64,000 nt of DNA, taken from the NCBI GenBank assembly GCA_963693365.1, contig CAVNZM010000010.1, forward strand, positions 2,480,001 through 2,544,000. The letters are read 5' to 3'. Both the position numbers and the translations under genes were made by a program. Position 1 is the stretch's first letter; each line of letters opens with the position of its first letter. Positions 10,192 to 27,933 of the stretch are shown piece after piece. The stretch is from Amoebidium appalachense. Taxonomy: Eukaryota; Ichthyosporea. The notes under the pieces are model-generated. The model was not told the origin of the DNA. It saw nothing but the letters and a program-made list of their open reading frames with translations, and did no database searches.

Positions 10192-10861
10192 ACGTCATTT
10201 TGTGTACATGCTCAGTTAATATTGGCACATGAATTAAGGCTGCACAGGTAAGACAGAGAACGAGGAACCCTATACGGTGCATGATAACAAGCTCAGACTG
10301 TATATATATGCCATAATAATCATGAAACAATACTGGACTCCGATATATGCATTAATACTCAATCAAATGTACATGTACAAACTCGGTGACATGCAGGCAC
10401 AACGAGTACTGCACAAGGACAAATTTTAACACTCACTATGTGTTCAGATATGGGGAATGCCAGGGACGAACGTTGGTGACGTAAAACGAGGTCTTTAGCA
10501 AGGCTAGCCACCGCAATAACTGGCAGTATCCCTTCAATAACATATATTCTAACCTATTGTTAAACAGAGCAAGACTCACTGTCGGTGACTCGTTTTTGCC
10601 GTTCGCTGTAATACTGACTACAGCTTGCATGGAATACATACCGAAGGATGATCAATGGGTGCGAATAGGGCCAATCAGATCGGGAACCATGTATCGACAT
10701 TTTATGTGAGTCGTGTGACCAGTCGCGCCTGACAGCGTTTGGAAGGCACCAACCTTATTTAGGCCCTAAATACGCATACCACGATAAATTTTGTGAATAC
10801 GGTAGATCGTATTTAGGGCCTAAATACGAATACGATTATTGGGGTGCTGCCAAACAGGCCC
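10192..10861 (-). pseudogene. H1 right part with Harbinger transposase N-terminal remnant
   Basis: Read on the minus strand, 10500-10640 and 10235-10290 match the start and end of the transposase ORF of H2 (27360-27840), but the reading frame is broken. The terminal repeat ends at 10861. A target-like TAA follows. Confidence 0.6.
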
Positions 10862-11030
10862 TAAGCCTTCAACGTTTGCAAGTGGGTTTGGATGCGAGTG
10901 TAAGGTGGGCAGACATTGCTCACATACCCGGCGTTGTGTGAATATCTTGGTGTACGGGATATTGTTTGCATGTGTTATGATCACGGCCGGACACAATGTG
11001 TCATGCAACATGTGTCTGTATCATTTTTTC

Positions 11031-11416
<386 letters not shown>

Positions 11417-12075
11417 TAATCTAACACAATTGGCCAGTGTCAACCTGCAACAAAATATCTCTCTGACCACAAAACAAAACCAGCACGTTTCTTTTCTAAC
11501 TACCAAAGTCAAAAAAAACAAAAAAAAAACGTGCTTAAGCCTTACGGTATTCCACAAACTCTATTAGACCAACCGGAGAACAACAATTTTAACCAAAATT
11601 CAAAAAGAAGTTAAACAAAGCAAGTGTACAGTTAATGTGTGCGGACACATTTTTTGACTTCCCACATGTACCCTGCTTGCTATGTTCCAGCTGAACTAGT
11701 ACCGTTGAAAGCCTGAAAAATCTGCCTCGGGTGTGGACCAGCTTATAAACCAATGCACAGTTGTATTTATTTCGCTTACCGGCGTGGCTGGGGTAATCAC
11801 CCTGGGCAAAGCACGTACTAATAGTTGGGTTGTTATCATGAGTAGCACCCTTTCTAGTGTACTGTCGGTGCTGTGTGGCAGACGGTAGTTTCCTTCGAGG
11901 GCCCCACACCAAGTGGGAAGGGGTCCCCACGAGAATAAAACGTGATAAAAAATTTTTTTAATTAAAAAAAAGCTGTAAGTTGTATTTCTTTAGCTGGTGT
12001 TTCATTCTCTAACAGGTGTTCATGACGGCAGAGCAACAGCGTGTCAAGCAGTCATGGTCACCCACGTGCACACAT
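11417..12075. other. No gene seen
   Basis: AT-rich, A-run containing DNA (near 11510-11530 and 11945-11970). Open frames are short and show no recognisable domain. Confidence 0.5.
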
Positions 12076-12079
12076 ACCT

Positions 12080-12453
<374 letters not shown>

Positions 12454-12489
12454 TTATATACGCGACATCTCTCAACACCCCATAAAGAG

Positions 12490-13514
12490 TCCCTCAGGCG
12501 GGCGGGCGGGGCGGGCGGGGGGTACGGGGAGGGGAGGGGGGGGGGGGGGGAGGGGGGGGGGATGCATGGGGGTCTACAATAGTTAGATAACGAACCCTAC
12601 CGGTCAGAAGTGATTGTGATTCATTCATAGAGGAAACCACCGAGAAGGCCGTGGAGAGACAGGCCGGATAGGAAGTTCATGAATTGGAGTTTTCAGCAGA
12701 TGCATGCGAGAGGGGAAACATGCATGCATATTCAATATGTGCCCATGAAGATCTGATTCAGCAACCCATACATGTACAGTGGGAGTTTATTAGGGCCCTT
12801 AGGGCAGGTGTTGCGGAGTTGGAAGGAATAGGTGAAGCCGTGGGTTTTGGGGGAAGGTTGGGGGGGTGGGGGTGGGGGTGCGGCCGGGATGTGTGGGAGG
12901 GGGGGAGGGGGGAGGGGGGGAGGGGGGGCTTAGGGGACCCTCCGGAGGGGAGTGGGTGGTGGGGGCCGGGGAAGCCTCGGGGGGGGGGGGGGGGGGGGGG
13001 GGGGTGGGGGGGGGGAGGGGGGGGGGGGGTGAACTGTGCTGTAAACTTGTGCCATGCCCGCGGTGCACGGTCCTCCGTGCAGCGGCAAAAGGGAGTTGTA
13101 AATCATCGGAGGGTACATATGCTTAGTTATGTGCACGTGTGCGTAATCACGGTACCGGTACGTGTATGTGCCATTTAAAGTGTTCACATCCATGGTGAGC
13201 GTCATCGGTCGTGCTGAGCTCAGCCAAACAGCAGGCCGAAGTCTCGAGCTCATATGAACGATCAGTTCACCCCCAGCCATGGTGTACGTAGCGTTCCCGG
13301 ATCATATCGATATCCGAAGAGGAAGAGGGGTGCCACGTGCACGGAAGTTTGGGTTGGTGAGTGGGGGGGGGGCTTCAGGAGAGGGGGGGGTGGGGGGGAG
13401 GGGGGGTTAGGGGGGGGGGGGGGGGGGGGGGGGGGGCTGGGGGGGGGGGGGGGGGGGGGTGGGGGGGGGGTTGGTGTACAGCTAGGGGTCGCCGGGCCCG
13501 GCACAGGGAGGGGG

Positions 13515-13550
<36 letters not shown>

Positions 13551-13640
13551 GCCTGGAGGGGTGGGGTGGGGTGTTGTACTCATGAGGAAGCAGGGGGGGG
13601 GGGGGGGGGGAGGGGAGGGGGTTGCTGCCTATACAAGTTG
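12490..13640. repeat. G-rich region with long poly-G tracts
   Basis: Poly-G runs at 12536-12560, 12895-12925, 12980-13030, 13365-13470, 13518-13547 and 13591-13620. The stretches 12565-12840 and 13040-13360 are mixed sequence. A 116-codon minus frame at 12930-13280 looks protein-like in its middle but has no supporting splice sites or homology. Confidence 0.8.
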
Positions 13641-14466
13641 TAGCTACCCTGGCACTACCGGCTGTCACCCCGCCTCCAGGTAGTATTTAGAGCTAAGGAG
13701 TTTCCCCGCGGCATTTCGCACCCAGCGCGGGTGTTAGGTTTCTAGTCTATGTAAGCCCAGTCATTTGCTACATATCATTAGCAAATCTTGCCGCTTACGG
13801 AAATCTCGAAACTTGAGCTGGAGCCTGGAGCTATGCACAGCTGATACAACTTAACTTAGCTGCTGGACAGTCACTGGTAGGTTTCTTTCGCCCTTCACGC
13901 ATTTGCCCTGCGTGTACATATATAATCTTATAATGACTGTTTCTGTTGTTGTTGTTGCTTTTGTTGGTTGCCGAGCCCTAAGCCCGCGCGGCCAGCATCC
14001 TATCTTTTCATGATCAGGTATGTAATGCCATTCTGGGTATAAATTTTTGGCGGCATGGCAATTGGTCCATTTTGGACCAGGCTAGATCTAGGACCTGGAT
14101 GCTATAATTTTGACCACATGTACAGCACTGTATTTTAGGACCTGGTGGCGCTGCACATGCTGTGCGCTGCACATGCTGTGCACATATATTATTATGTGAT
14201 AGATGATTAATTTTTTTACTTTTGTGTTTTTTACACACCCATTTTGCCATACTGCGCTGTACTGACACGTATTTGCAAAATCAGGCGTGAATCTGCGTGA
14301 ATCGCGACTCTGCGAGTCTGATCGCGAGTCCTTGATCGGATATCTGCTGTAGTACATAGACCCAGCGAGTGACTCGTGATGGCATGAAAAAAGTGTACAG
14401 CCTCAGGGTTCCTGTACCAAAGTTGTGGTTTGAACCTAGACATGCTCTAAGCGTTTCATGACGCCT
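13641..14466. other. Upstream region of the C2/TSP1 gene
   Basis: Mixed sequence without coding signal. A direct repeat of CTGTGCGCTGCACATG type lies near 14158-14182. Confidence 0.4.
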
Positions 14467-14469
14467 TCC

Positions 14470-14481
14470 GTGTATATAAAC
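14470..14481 (+). promoter_or_regulatory. TATA box of the C2/TSP1 gene
   Basis: GTGTATATAAAC lies about 95 bases before the proposed ATG at 14567. Position and match to the TATA consensus are the only evidence. Confidence 0.45.
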
Positions 14482-14566
14482 TTCATAATTCCCGCTCCAA
14501 TGCATCGCAGCGATATATATACTGCTGAGAGAGCTGAGTCTAGACTGTCAGAGTCTGCCCCATCTT

Positions 14567-17886
<3,320 letters not shown>

Positions 17887-18561
17887 TAAGTCATGGGCAT
17901 CAGCAAGTATTACTTGATCGCTCTGACTATACAAAACTGAACTCTGCCAGTGTTGAGCATTAAATGGCTTACACGGACATGCATGATACTTCGTTTGCAT
18001 CGGCTTACTATATCGACCTTTAAGGTTAGCCCTAGCTAGTGACTGACATGCTTTATAGCAATGGGTTGAAAAATACGTTTTTCTTTGGTTTTATAACTTA
18101 GACGTACTTCATGCCCAATTCATGCCCAACGAGGGCACGGTCTTAAGGGTTAGATCTAAATCGGGGCCGTGGTGGCATATTGTTGAGAGTTCTTGTAGCT
18201 CGATTAGAATATCCCCAACAGGGCATTTATTCACTTTCTCCGGGCCCAGTGGGCCACGTCCCAATAAACTTTTGTAGACTAGTGTACTGTGTACACTTGG
18301 GTATCAAGGCAAGTTTGAGGCACTTGAAGTCGAAGCATTTGAGCTGCTCTCGTTTTCGGTTATAATGCATTCTAAGAACTTGGATGATGCGGGTATCACT
18401 GAAGTGTCCCTGCTGATTAGACTTTCTCTGGGCGTAGTATATTGTGGCCATGTTGCCAATGAGCACCTCAATGTGCAATGTATTACTCATCATGATGTTA
18501 TTCGTCACTATGATACCTTGATTTCCAGTGTGCACAAGTATGGCCAAGGGAATGACCACCC
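17887..18561. other. No gene recognised
   Basis: Mixed sequence after the TSP1 stop. The short frames at 18180-18365 and 18365-18600 lack domains. A missing downstream exon of the TSP1 gene could be here, but no exon with both splice sites was convincing. Confidence 0.35.
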
Positions 18562-18895
18562 ATCGAGCAATGATGGCTTCCGACTTGGGAAAGACACCAC
18601 GAAAAGCCTTTTCTTTTTTTTTTTTTTTTTTTTTTTTTTGTTGGGGGGGGGGGGGGGGGGGTTAAGGGAAGGAGTACATGATAATCACATGTGTAATGAT
18701 AAGTGGGCGAATCAAGCATCTTGTGCAACAAATCTAGACGCATCGGGCAATGATGGTTTCCGGCTTGGGAAAGGCACCGCAACAGCTTTAGTATTTTTTT
18801 TTTCTCGCCGGAGGGGGGGGGGGGGGGGGGGGTGTACATGGTGATTACATGCGATATGATAACTGGGCGTGTCAGGCATCTATGTGCAACATTGC
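18562..18895. repeat. Tandem duplication with T-run to G-run cores
   Basis: Two diverged copies, 18562-18742 and 18743-18895, share GCAATGATGG, CTTGGGAAA and ACATG..GAT..ACATG blocks. Each has a T-run followed by a G-run in the middle. Confidence 0.75.
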
Positions 18896-19073
18896 GTATG
18901 TTATTGCACCTCTGTGAGTTGCAACCCCATCAGTAGCCACACAGAAAAATGCCACAGAAAGCCTTAAGAACTTGTTCAACATACATGCCGCAATGCACAC
19001 ACACAAACCGTTTTTAGCACACACATTTAAACACAACCACACGCAGTGTGAAACGCTTACACGCACATACAGG

Positions 19074-19392
<319 letters not shown>

Positions 19393-19681
19393 CGCCCTCC
19401 GGAGATTTCAAGCCGAGAAAGGATCAACGAAATCCGTTGAACATATACACATTGTACAGATAACCGTACATAACTCATCAAGACAACAGCCCCGGCGGCC
19501 AGAGTCAATGTGGAACATGAGTCAGACAATAAACTGGACCCCGGGCCCGGACGGACATAAAACAATAATGTTAAGTACTTCATTGGGTTATGAGGTGTTA
19601 ATCAATGATTCCCAGTGGTAGTGCTAAGTGAGTGCTTGCCCGATGCATATGTGGGCTTCGGTTCCCTGCGGGCGAGCGGAC

Positions 19682-19729
19682 CGGGGGGGGGGGGGGGGGA
19701 GGAGGGGGGGGGGAGGGGGGAGGGGGGGT
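19682..19729. repeat. Poly-G tract
   Basis: G-runs broken by single A. The flank 19393-19681 shows no gene. Confidence 0.9.
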
Positions 19730-19817
19730 ATTTAAAAGGTTCGAATTCGTTGCTGCCGTACAACTGCTAAAGCTTTGTACATGTACACTTGGCAATCCCG
19801 GTAAGATGGTATCATAC

Positions 19818-19989
19818 TTGCGTAGTTTGCCAACCTACTATTGCTGGCAGCACTTGGCACACCCAACCCCACCACCAGCACAACAAACAGTGCAGTCCAA
19901 CACACAGTGACTGACGCTCGAGTCGCTGCTACCCGTTTCGTTTGCACCCTTCCTAACCCCTCGGGCTTTTTTGTGACTTGCGGTAGCAT
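19818..19989 (-). CDS. Possible first exon with a signal peptide or anchor
   Basis: From ATG (minus, 19987-19989) the frame has a basic start (TKKPEGLGRVQTKR), a hydrophobic run TALFVVLVVGLGVP and a small-residue cleavage-like site, then a possible donor GTATGA at 19817. This is the pattern of a secreted-protein first exon. No downstream exon was joined, so it may be chance. Confidence 0.25.
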
Positions 19990-20150
19990 AAATTTTGGCT
20001 TTTTGAATTCCGTTTTCCTGTATGTAAGGCCCCAAACGGTTGCTAATTGTGAATCCAGGACCAGAAAATGTAACAGAAAGGCATCCGGAGAAGTCCGTGT
20101 AAGCACAGAGCAAAACATATGTTTGGTTAACTTTGTGTCCAGGTTTGTGA

Positions 20151-20536
<386 letters not shown>

Positions 20537-20577
20537 TATGACGGTGAGGTTTGATGCTCTGACCATAGACATGGATT

Positions 20578-20728
20578 GGGCAAGGAAACAGTGGGGCCTA
20601 CTATTCCCCTAATCCCCCCCCCCCCCTTCCCCCCCCCCCCCCCCCCAAAAAAAAAGAAAAAATAAATAAAATAAATATAAAAATATCAAAAAAATGGGCA
20701 AGAACACAGTGGCCTACTGTTCCCCCAA

Positions 20729-20762
<34 letters not shown>

Positions 20763-20938
20763 ATAATAATAATAATAAGTAATAATAATACTAGTAAAAA
20801 ATGGGCAAGAACACAGTGGGGCCTACTATTTCCCCAATCCTTCCCTCCCCCCCCCCTCCCCCCCAAAAAATAAAAAATAAAAAAAATAAAAATCATAATA
20901 ATAAGTGGGCAAGAACACAGTGGGGCCTACTATTTCCC

Positions 20939-20981
<43 letters not shown>

Positions 20982-20982
20982 C

Positions 20983-21013
<31 letters not shown>

Positions 21014-21035
21014 AAAAAAGAAAAAAGAAAAAAAA
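20578..21035 (+). repeat. Four tandem units: 38-bp core, poly-C, A-rich tail
   Basis: Cores start at 20578, 20697, 20803 and 20908. Each begins GGGCAAGAACACAGTGG (first copy GGGCAAGGAAACAGTGG) and ends CCCCAATCC or a variant; poly-C and then an A-rich stretch follow. The unit is about 105-120 bases. The order core, C-run, A-run is constant. Confidence 0.85.
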
Positions 21036-21117
21036 AAAAAAGAAAGAACAAATTTCAAATTGAACTATAATTAGTGACCTCTATGCATATCCACGCACAT
21101 ACGGTCATCATAATAGC

Positions 21118-22468
<1,351 letters not shown>

Positions 22469-22748
22469 TTAACGGCGATGGTTCATATATGCTGAATGAA
22501 AACTTACCTAAGTCTTATTAGTTTTTTTTTTTTGACGGTGTTCATGTTGGCACATATACTGCAGTCAGGTACTTCCATTGGAAAGAGCAACACCCTCGGA
22601 CCACATTTTCATGATGGATTTTCCACTTGCTCACACCGACGGTCCCGGATGATACACACAGTCTGCCTTCAGCTTGAAACATAATGCAAATGATGATGTC
22701 TGAATCATAACCGAAACCCACGAGTCATTAATTCACACAGTCTCCAGC

Positions 22749-22784
<36 letters not shown>

Positions 22785-22968
22785 GAGCCTCCGGCATTAA
22801 TACTGACCCCTTCCCGGGGCCCTCTCCTCGCTTCCTCCACCTGCCCACCCAATATTACCCCCCCCCCCCCACCCCCCCCCCCCTCTCTCCCCCCCTCCTT
22901 CCTCCGGCTCCCGCCCCACCCCTTTATGAATGAACCCCCCCCCCCCCCCCCCCTCATCTCCTCCCCCC
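22469..22968. other. Unassigned, with poly-C tracts
   Basis: 22469-22740 has no recognised gene. Poly-C occurs at 22749-22779, 22858-22882 and 22936-22953. Confidence 0.6.
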
Positions 22969-23787
22969 TGCTCTCTAATACTGTCATCTTCCCATGATTA
23001 ACGGCAAGACTTAGAAGTTGAGTTTTATATATGTTTATTAGTTTGTTGTAGTTTGTTTCCTTTTCCCTTTTCCTTTCTTCCTTTCTTTCTTTCCTTTCTG
23101 TTTCCGTGTGCACCGATATCTTAGATCTGTGTACACATCGAGATATTTAGCCCGCACACACGTATTGTTGTTTGCGTCAATATCTAAATATGTCATCCAA
23201 TCAGATCTTGTTATATTTTCCCACATATAGTAACCTACATTCCTCATTAATTCTATTCGATTCCTTTCCCATTCCATTCCTTTCTATCCTCATTCCTTTT
23301 CCTTCTTTTCCCACGACGTAGCATTGTTCTATGTTCCCCAACTATTAGAAATACTTATATTTAGACGTGTTATGTTAAGAACCGTTGTATAAATATATAA
23401 TGTGAACTAATAGATACATAAGTGGTTTCATTTTGTTAAATGTTTCCGTACTTTTATTAGAAGATTACTTTCATTAGAGGATTGCGTTTTATCTTCTATG
23501 TGTCGACAGGCATTTCGATCGATTTATTTTACCCTCATAGTTTTCGTCTTTCTGATTGGAAAATAGAGTTTTCGTTCTTTTGATTGGTTTATCGATTTCA
23601 CATTCCTGAGTATAAAAAGAACTTCATCTTGGAATAAATATCAAGCAGTCGAATTCATTTCCTATGGTTCCAGAAATCGTTCCACCTCTCCGGTTGTGTT
23701 TCTCCCGTGTGTCTCTGTGTTGTGTATAACATAACACCCATCTGTCACGGTGCTCTCTGCTTCTCCGTTTACCCACACAAAACAACA
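22969..23787 (+). repeat. Solo LTR of the Copia-1 family
   Basis: It aligns block by block with 3660-4594: start (AATACTGTCA and CGGCAAGACTTAGAAGT against AATACGTCA and CAGCAAGAGCCTTGAAGT), the GATATCTTAGATCTGTG block, the AT-rich middle, GATTGG, a TATA box (GTATAAAAAG near 23610), AATAAA (near 23634) and the end ACACAAAACAACA. Much diverged, so old. No internal region on either side. Confidence 0.75.
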
Positions 23788-24478
23788 AATACTGACCCCT
23801 CCTCCCTCTTTAAAGGAGTTCATTTCTCGCCTTTTCTTTTCTTTTCTTTTCTTTTCTTCCATTGGACATCTGTGCTCACACCTTGTGCGCACGCCAGCAG
23901 AGGTCCTAAGTTTCAAAAAAGGCGTGTAAGAGTATTTGCTTGAAATGTGTTTGTGTGTTTGTGTGAAGTGCGTCATGTGCCACAGTGTATTTTATCACCA
24001 GTGTGTGTGACACCTAGGTGTGGCTACATCCATACTTCGCCTTGGTTATAATGAGGAGAAAAACAATGGCCCACATTTTACATAATTTATAAAATTTTAG
24101 AACCTAGAGAAGTATCTTAGTCTGAGTATCGAAGTGTCGTATCTAACACATGTGCACTATTTGAAATACTAAGATCAACAGCACCTGTGTCGCTCACATC
24201 TTCACAAATTCTTCTGCTCGATCAGATGCTCATGCACAGTTTAGTCGTGTACCATAGGCATTGAAACGAGTCTCCTCCCCCCCCCCCCCCCCCCCCCCCC
24301 CTCTCCTTCTCCCCACCGGGCAGCCCCTCTGCCTCAGCAGTTTATGAGTATTGAGTATGTATGTGTGGCATTACACCATATATTATTACTCTAGAGCTCA
24401 GCAGTTTCTTCAAGCCGTACAGTCGACCATTTATTGTGTTTGGACCAGCCAAGCAAACGTTTTTATGGTGTTCCGGCT

Positions 24479-24513
<35 letters not shown>

Positions 24514-24639
24514 CTCGGCCCGTCTTGCCTTGCGGGAGATATGCTGATGGACAAACAAGGGGCTAGGCAAGAGAGGCATTTACGTAACGAAATCGACACA
24601 AAAACAGAAAAGCTGAAATATACGACACTTTTACACCAT
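23788..24639. other. No gene recognised; poly-C tracts
   Basis: A (TTTTC)n stretch lies near 23838-23858. Poly-C at 24276-24301 and 24481-24510. Nothing else is supported. Confidence 0.5.
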
Positions 24640-25207
24640 CTATGAAAACTACCCCGGGACGTGTGTTGCCTCTAGGGGGACATCCCCTTGGACGAAAGTG
24701 AACCTGCAATGGTTGTAAACCACGGCAAGCCCCCAGTCATCAATTTATTGATCCGTGAGGTCCTTGTGCCCAAAAAACGGGGGAAGTCTTCGCCCCGTGA
24801 AAAAACAGCACGTATGTGTGGATCAATGGGGGTTGAGTGTTGGGTGTAGGTGGGTGGGTGAAAAGAAAATATAGCTGTAAAGCTGCAGGTGCTAAACACA
24901 GAAGATGTGTCTGTTGCTTGCTGATCTGCTAAAAACTGTCGTGCTTATATACCTAAGGCTACCGATCTGAGCCAATCAAAATCGATCTAGTGTTATGTGA
25001 AATCTAATCACTGAGCCAATCAAGCTCGGTCTAGTGATCTGTGGAATCTGATGTTTTGATCGGCTAATAGGTGCCCGTATGCGGGCAGCCGAACGCGAGC
25101 TGCTAAAACACGAAACGAAGCCTACATGGTTATGTTGATATCGGACACCCATCCTACGTGTTTACCCAGAAAAATATTTATGTCAATAAAACTCCACAAA
25201 TAAAACC
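24640..25207 (-). mobile_element. Ngaro A-B2 remnant (recombined, like a solo LTR)
   Basis: Read on the minus strand this is repeat A, the A-B2 spacer and repeat B2 of Ngaro-1 (36930-37497; 568 bp in both), with no ORFs and no B1. Recombination between A1 and A2 of a full element would leave exactly this. The TATA box and GATTGGCT boxes of repeat A are still visible. Confidence 0.8.
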
Positions 25208-25556
25208 AAAACAATGCAACTCCAATATCTTGCATATCAAACCAAATCGATTATAAAAAGAGATCAGAACGACATGACTGCCTGCTGCAAACACCGGGGC
25301 ACCCTCCATCTACGGCTACTAAAAGGATTTAAAGGCTTAATGTTTGCCTGTGATTGGCTGCAACTAAAATCCTTTACGTCTTCAATGATATAAATAATCC
25401 GGAAAATAATACGTCTTTAACTTATAAACTTTTGTAGTCCAGTTAGATTTCCAAGCTGCAGAACACTACCTATACTATTCCAATTCGATGATAATACATT
25501 CTCTCAACTTTTACGCAAATTACACCTTCATGTCACACAGCGAACCCTCTACTCAA
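25208..25556. other. No gene recognised
   Basis: AT-rich, with a GATTGGCT box near 25362. It lies just beyond the stop of the minus-strand gene ending at 25557, so part of it should be that gene's 3' untranslated region. Confidence 0.4.
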
Positions 25557-26911
<1,355 letters not shown>

Positions 26912-26919
26912 CTGCAAGA

Positions 26920-27016
26920 GCTGGGGGGGGGGGGGGGGGGGTGACTGTGGGAAGGGGGGGGGGGGGGGAGGGAGGAGGAGGAGGGGGGGGGGGGGGGGGG
27001 GGAGGGGGGAGGGGAA
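26920..27016. repeat. Poly-G tracts
   Basis: G-runs with GGA interruptions, just upstream (minus sense) of the exon at 26785-26911; on the minus strand they form its pyrimidine tract. Confidence 0.9.
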
Positions 27017-27423
27017 AGCTGGATGAGTGTTTTGAATACAAAAGAGCATAAGGAACAATTACATCATGTTGTAATATTTGATCTTAAAAAGAGACATTTA
27101 TTAGGGCCTGTTTGGCAGCACCCCAATAATCGTATTTGTATTTAGGCCCTAAATACGATCTACCGTATTTACAAAATTTATCGTGGTATGCGTATTTAGG
27201 GCCTAAATACGGTTGGTGCCTTCCAAACGCTGTCAGGCGTGACTGGTCACATAAAATGTCGATACATGGTTCACGAGATCTGATTGGCCTTATTCGCACC
27301 CATTGATCCCTTCGGTATGCGCCCATGCATATAGGCTGGTGCAGCTGTAATCAGTATTACAGCGAACGGCAAAAACGAGTCACCGACAGTGAATCTTGCT
27401 CTGATTAACAATAGCGGGTTAGA

Positions 27424-27933
27424 ATGTCTGTTATTGAAGGGATACTGCCAGTTATTGCGGTGGTGTGTGCAGCTGCTGGCGCAGCAATTGTTATGCAATA
27501 CGCATCTGAAAACAAGCAGCAGCAAAACACACGCTCACTCTCTAGATCTGGAAAGGAATATGTTCGTGAGCTGTTAGAATCGGGACACCCTCGTCGTGTT
27601 TTGCGCATCATGCGCGCAAGCCCCGAAGCCACAAGCCAGTTAATTGAAGAGATGTGGCCTTACGTGAAAGAGAGTGCGCACATGGACATTGAAGAGATCG
27701 TGTGTCTACTGATGCTTATTCTTGGGCATGGCGACTCGGTTCGCAGGACGGCCAAGGAAATACAACACAGCACGGAGACTATCAATAGGTACCGTGTAGG
27801 GTTCCTCGTCCTCTGTCTTACCTGTGCAGCCCAAATTCTGTTGGAAGTAGAGTCCGCTGTGACTAGGCCCTCGTCGTGGCGCGCTTGGGCGCTGACCCGT
27901 TTTTTTACTGCTTTCAGTGTGTTAACTCCATGA
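27424..27933 (+). CDS. Harbinger transposase N-terminal fragment, cut by the TRIM
   Basis: ATG at 27424. The protein shows the pattern common in front of Harbinger DDE transposases: LSRSGKEYVRELLESGHPRR, MRASPEATSQLIEEMWP, IEEIVCLLMLILGHGDSVRR, then EIQHSTETINRY. The natural sequence ends near 27838, where the TRIM begins; the last 30 or so codons are read from the TRIM LTR, stop 27931-27933. Even before that insertion the catalytic domain was missing. Confidence 0.7.
   Translation: MSVIEGILPVIAVVCAAAGAAIVMQYASENKQQQNTRSLSRSGKEYVRELLESGHPRRVLRIMRASPEATSQLIEEMWPYVKESAHMDIEEIVCLLMLILGHGDSVRRTAKEIQHSTETINRYRVGFLVLCLTCAAQILLEVESAVTRPSSWRAWALTRFFTAFSVLTP

Larger units (their letters stand above)
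4871..10861 (-). mobile_element. H1: Harbinger-derived element, split by Gypsy-1
   Basis: The pieces 4871-5044 and 10192-10861 join into one sequence that matches, reversed, the H2 element at 27103-29289. The right end has the terminal repeat CCAAACAGGCCC (10850-10861) followed by TAA, the 3-bp target typical of PIF/Harbinger. Subterminal palindromes of the type TTTAGGGCCTAAA are present at about 10758 and 10813. The left terminal repeat is missing: similarity to H2 starts near 4871. The transposase part matches only the N-terminal portion in H2 and is not open. Confidence 0.78.

Noticed and set aside
12930-13280. Minus-strand 116-codon frame with a natural-looking middle (VNTLNGTYTYRYRDY)
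   Set aside because: No supported start, splice sites or domain, and it runs into poly-G.
22575-22690. Short minus-strand frame starting MFQAEGRLCVSS with a GTACCT donor-like end
   Set aside because: The plus strand is equally open and no partner exon was found.
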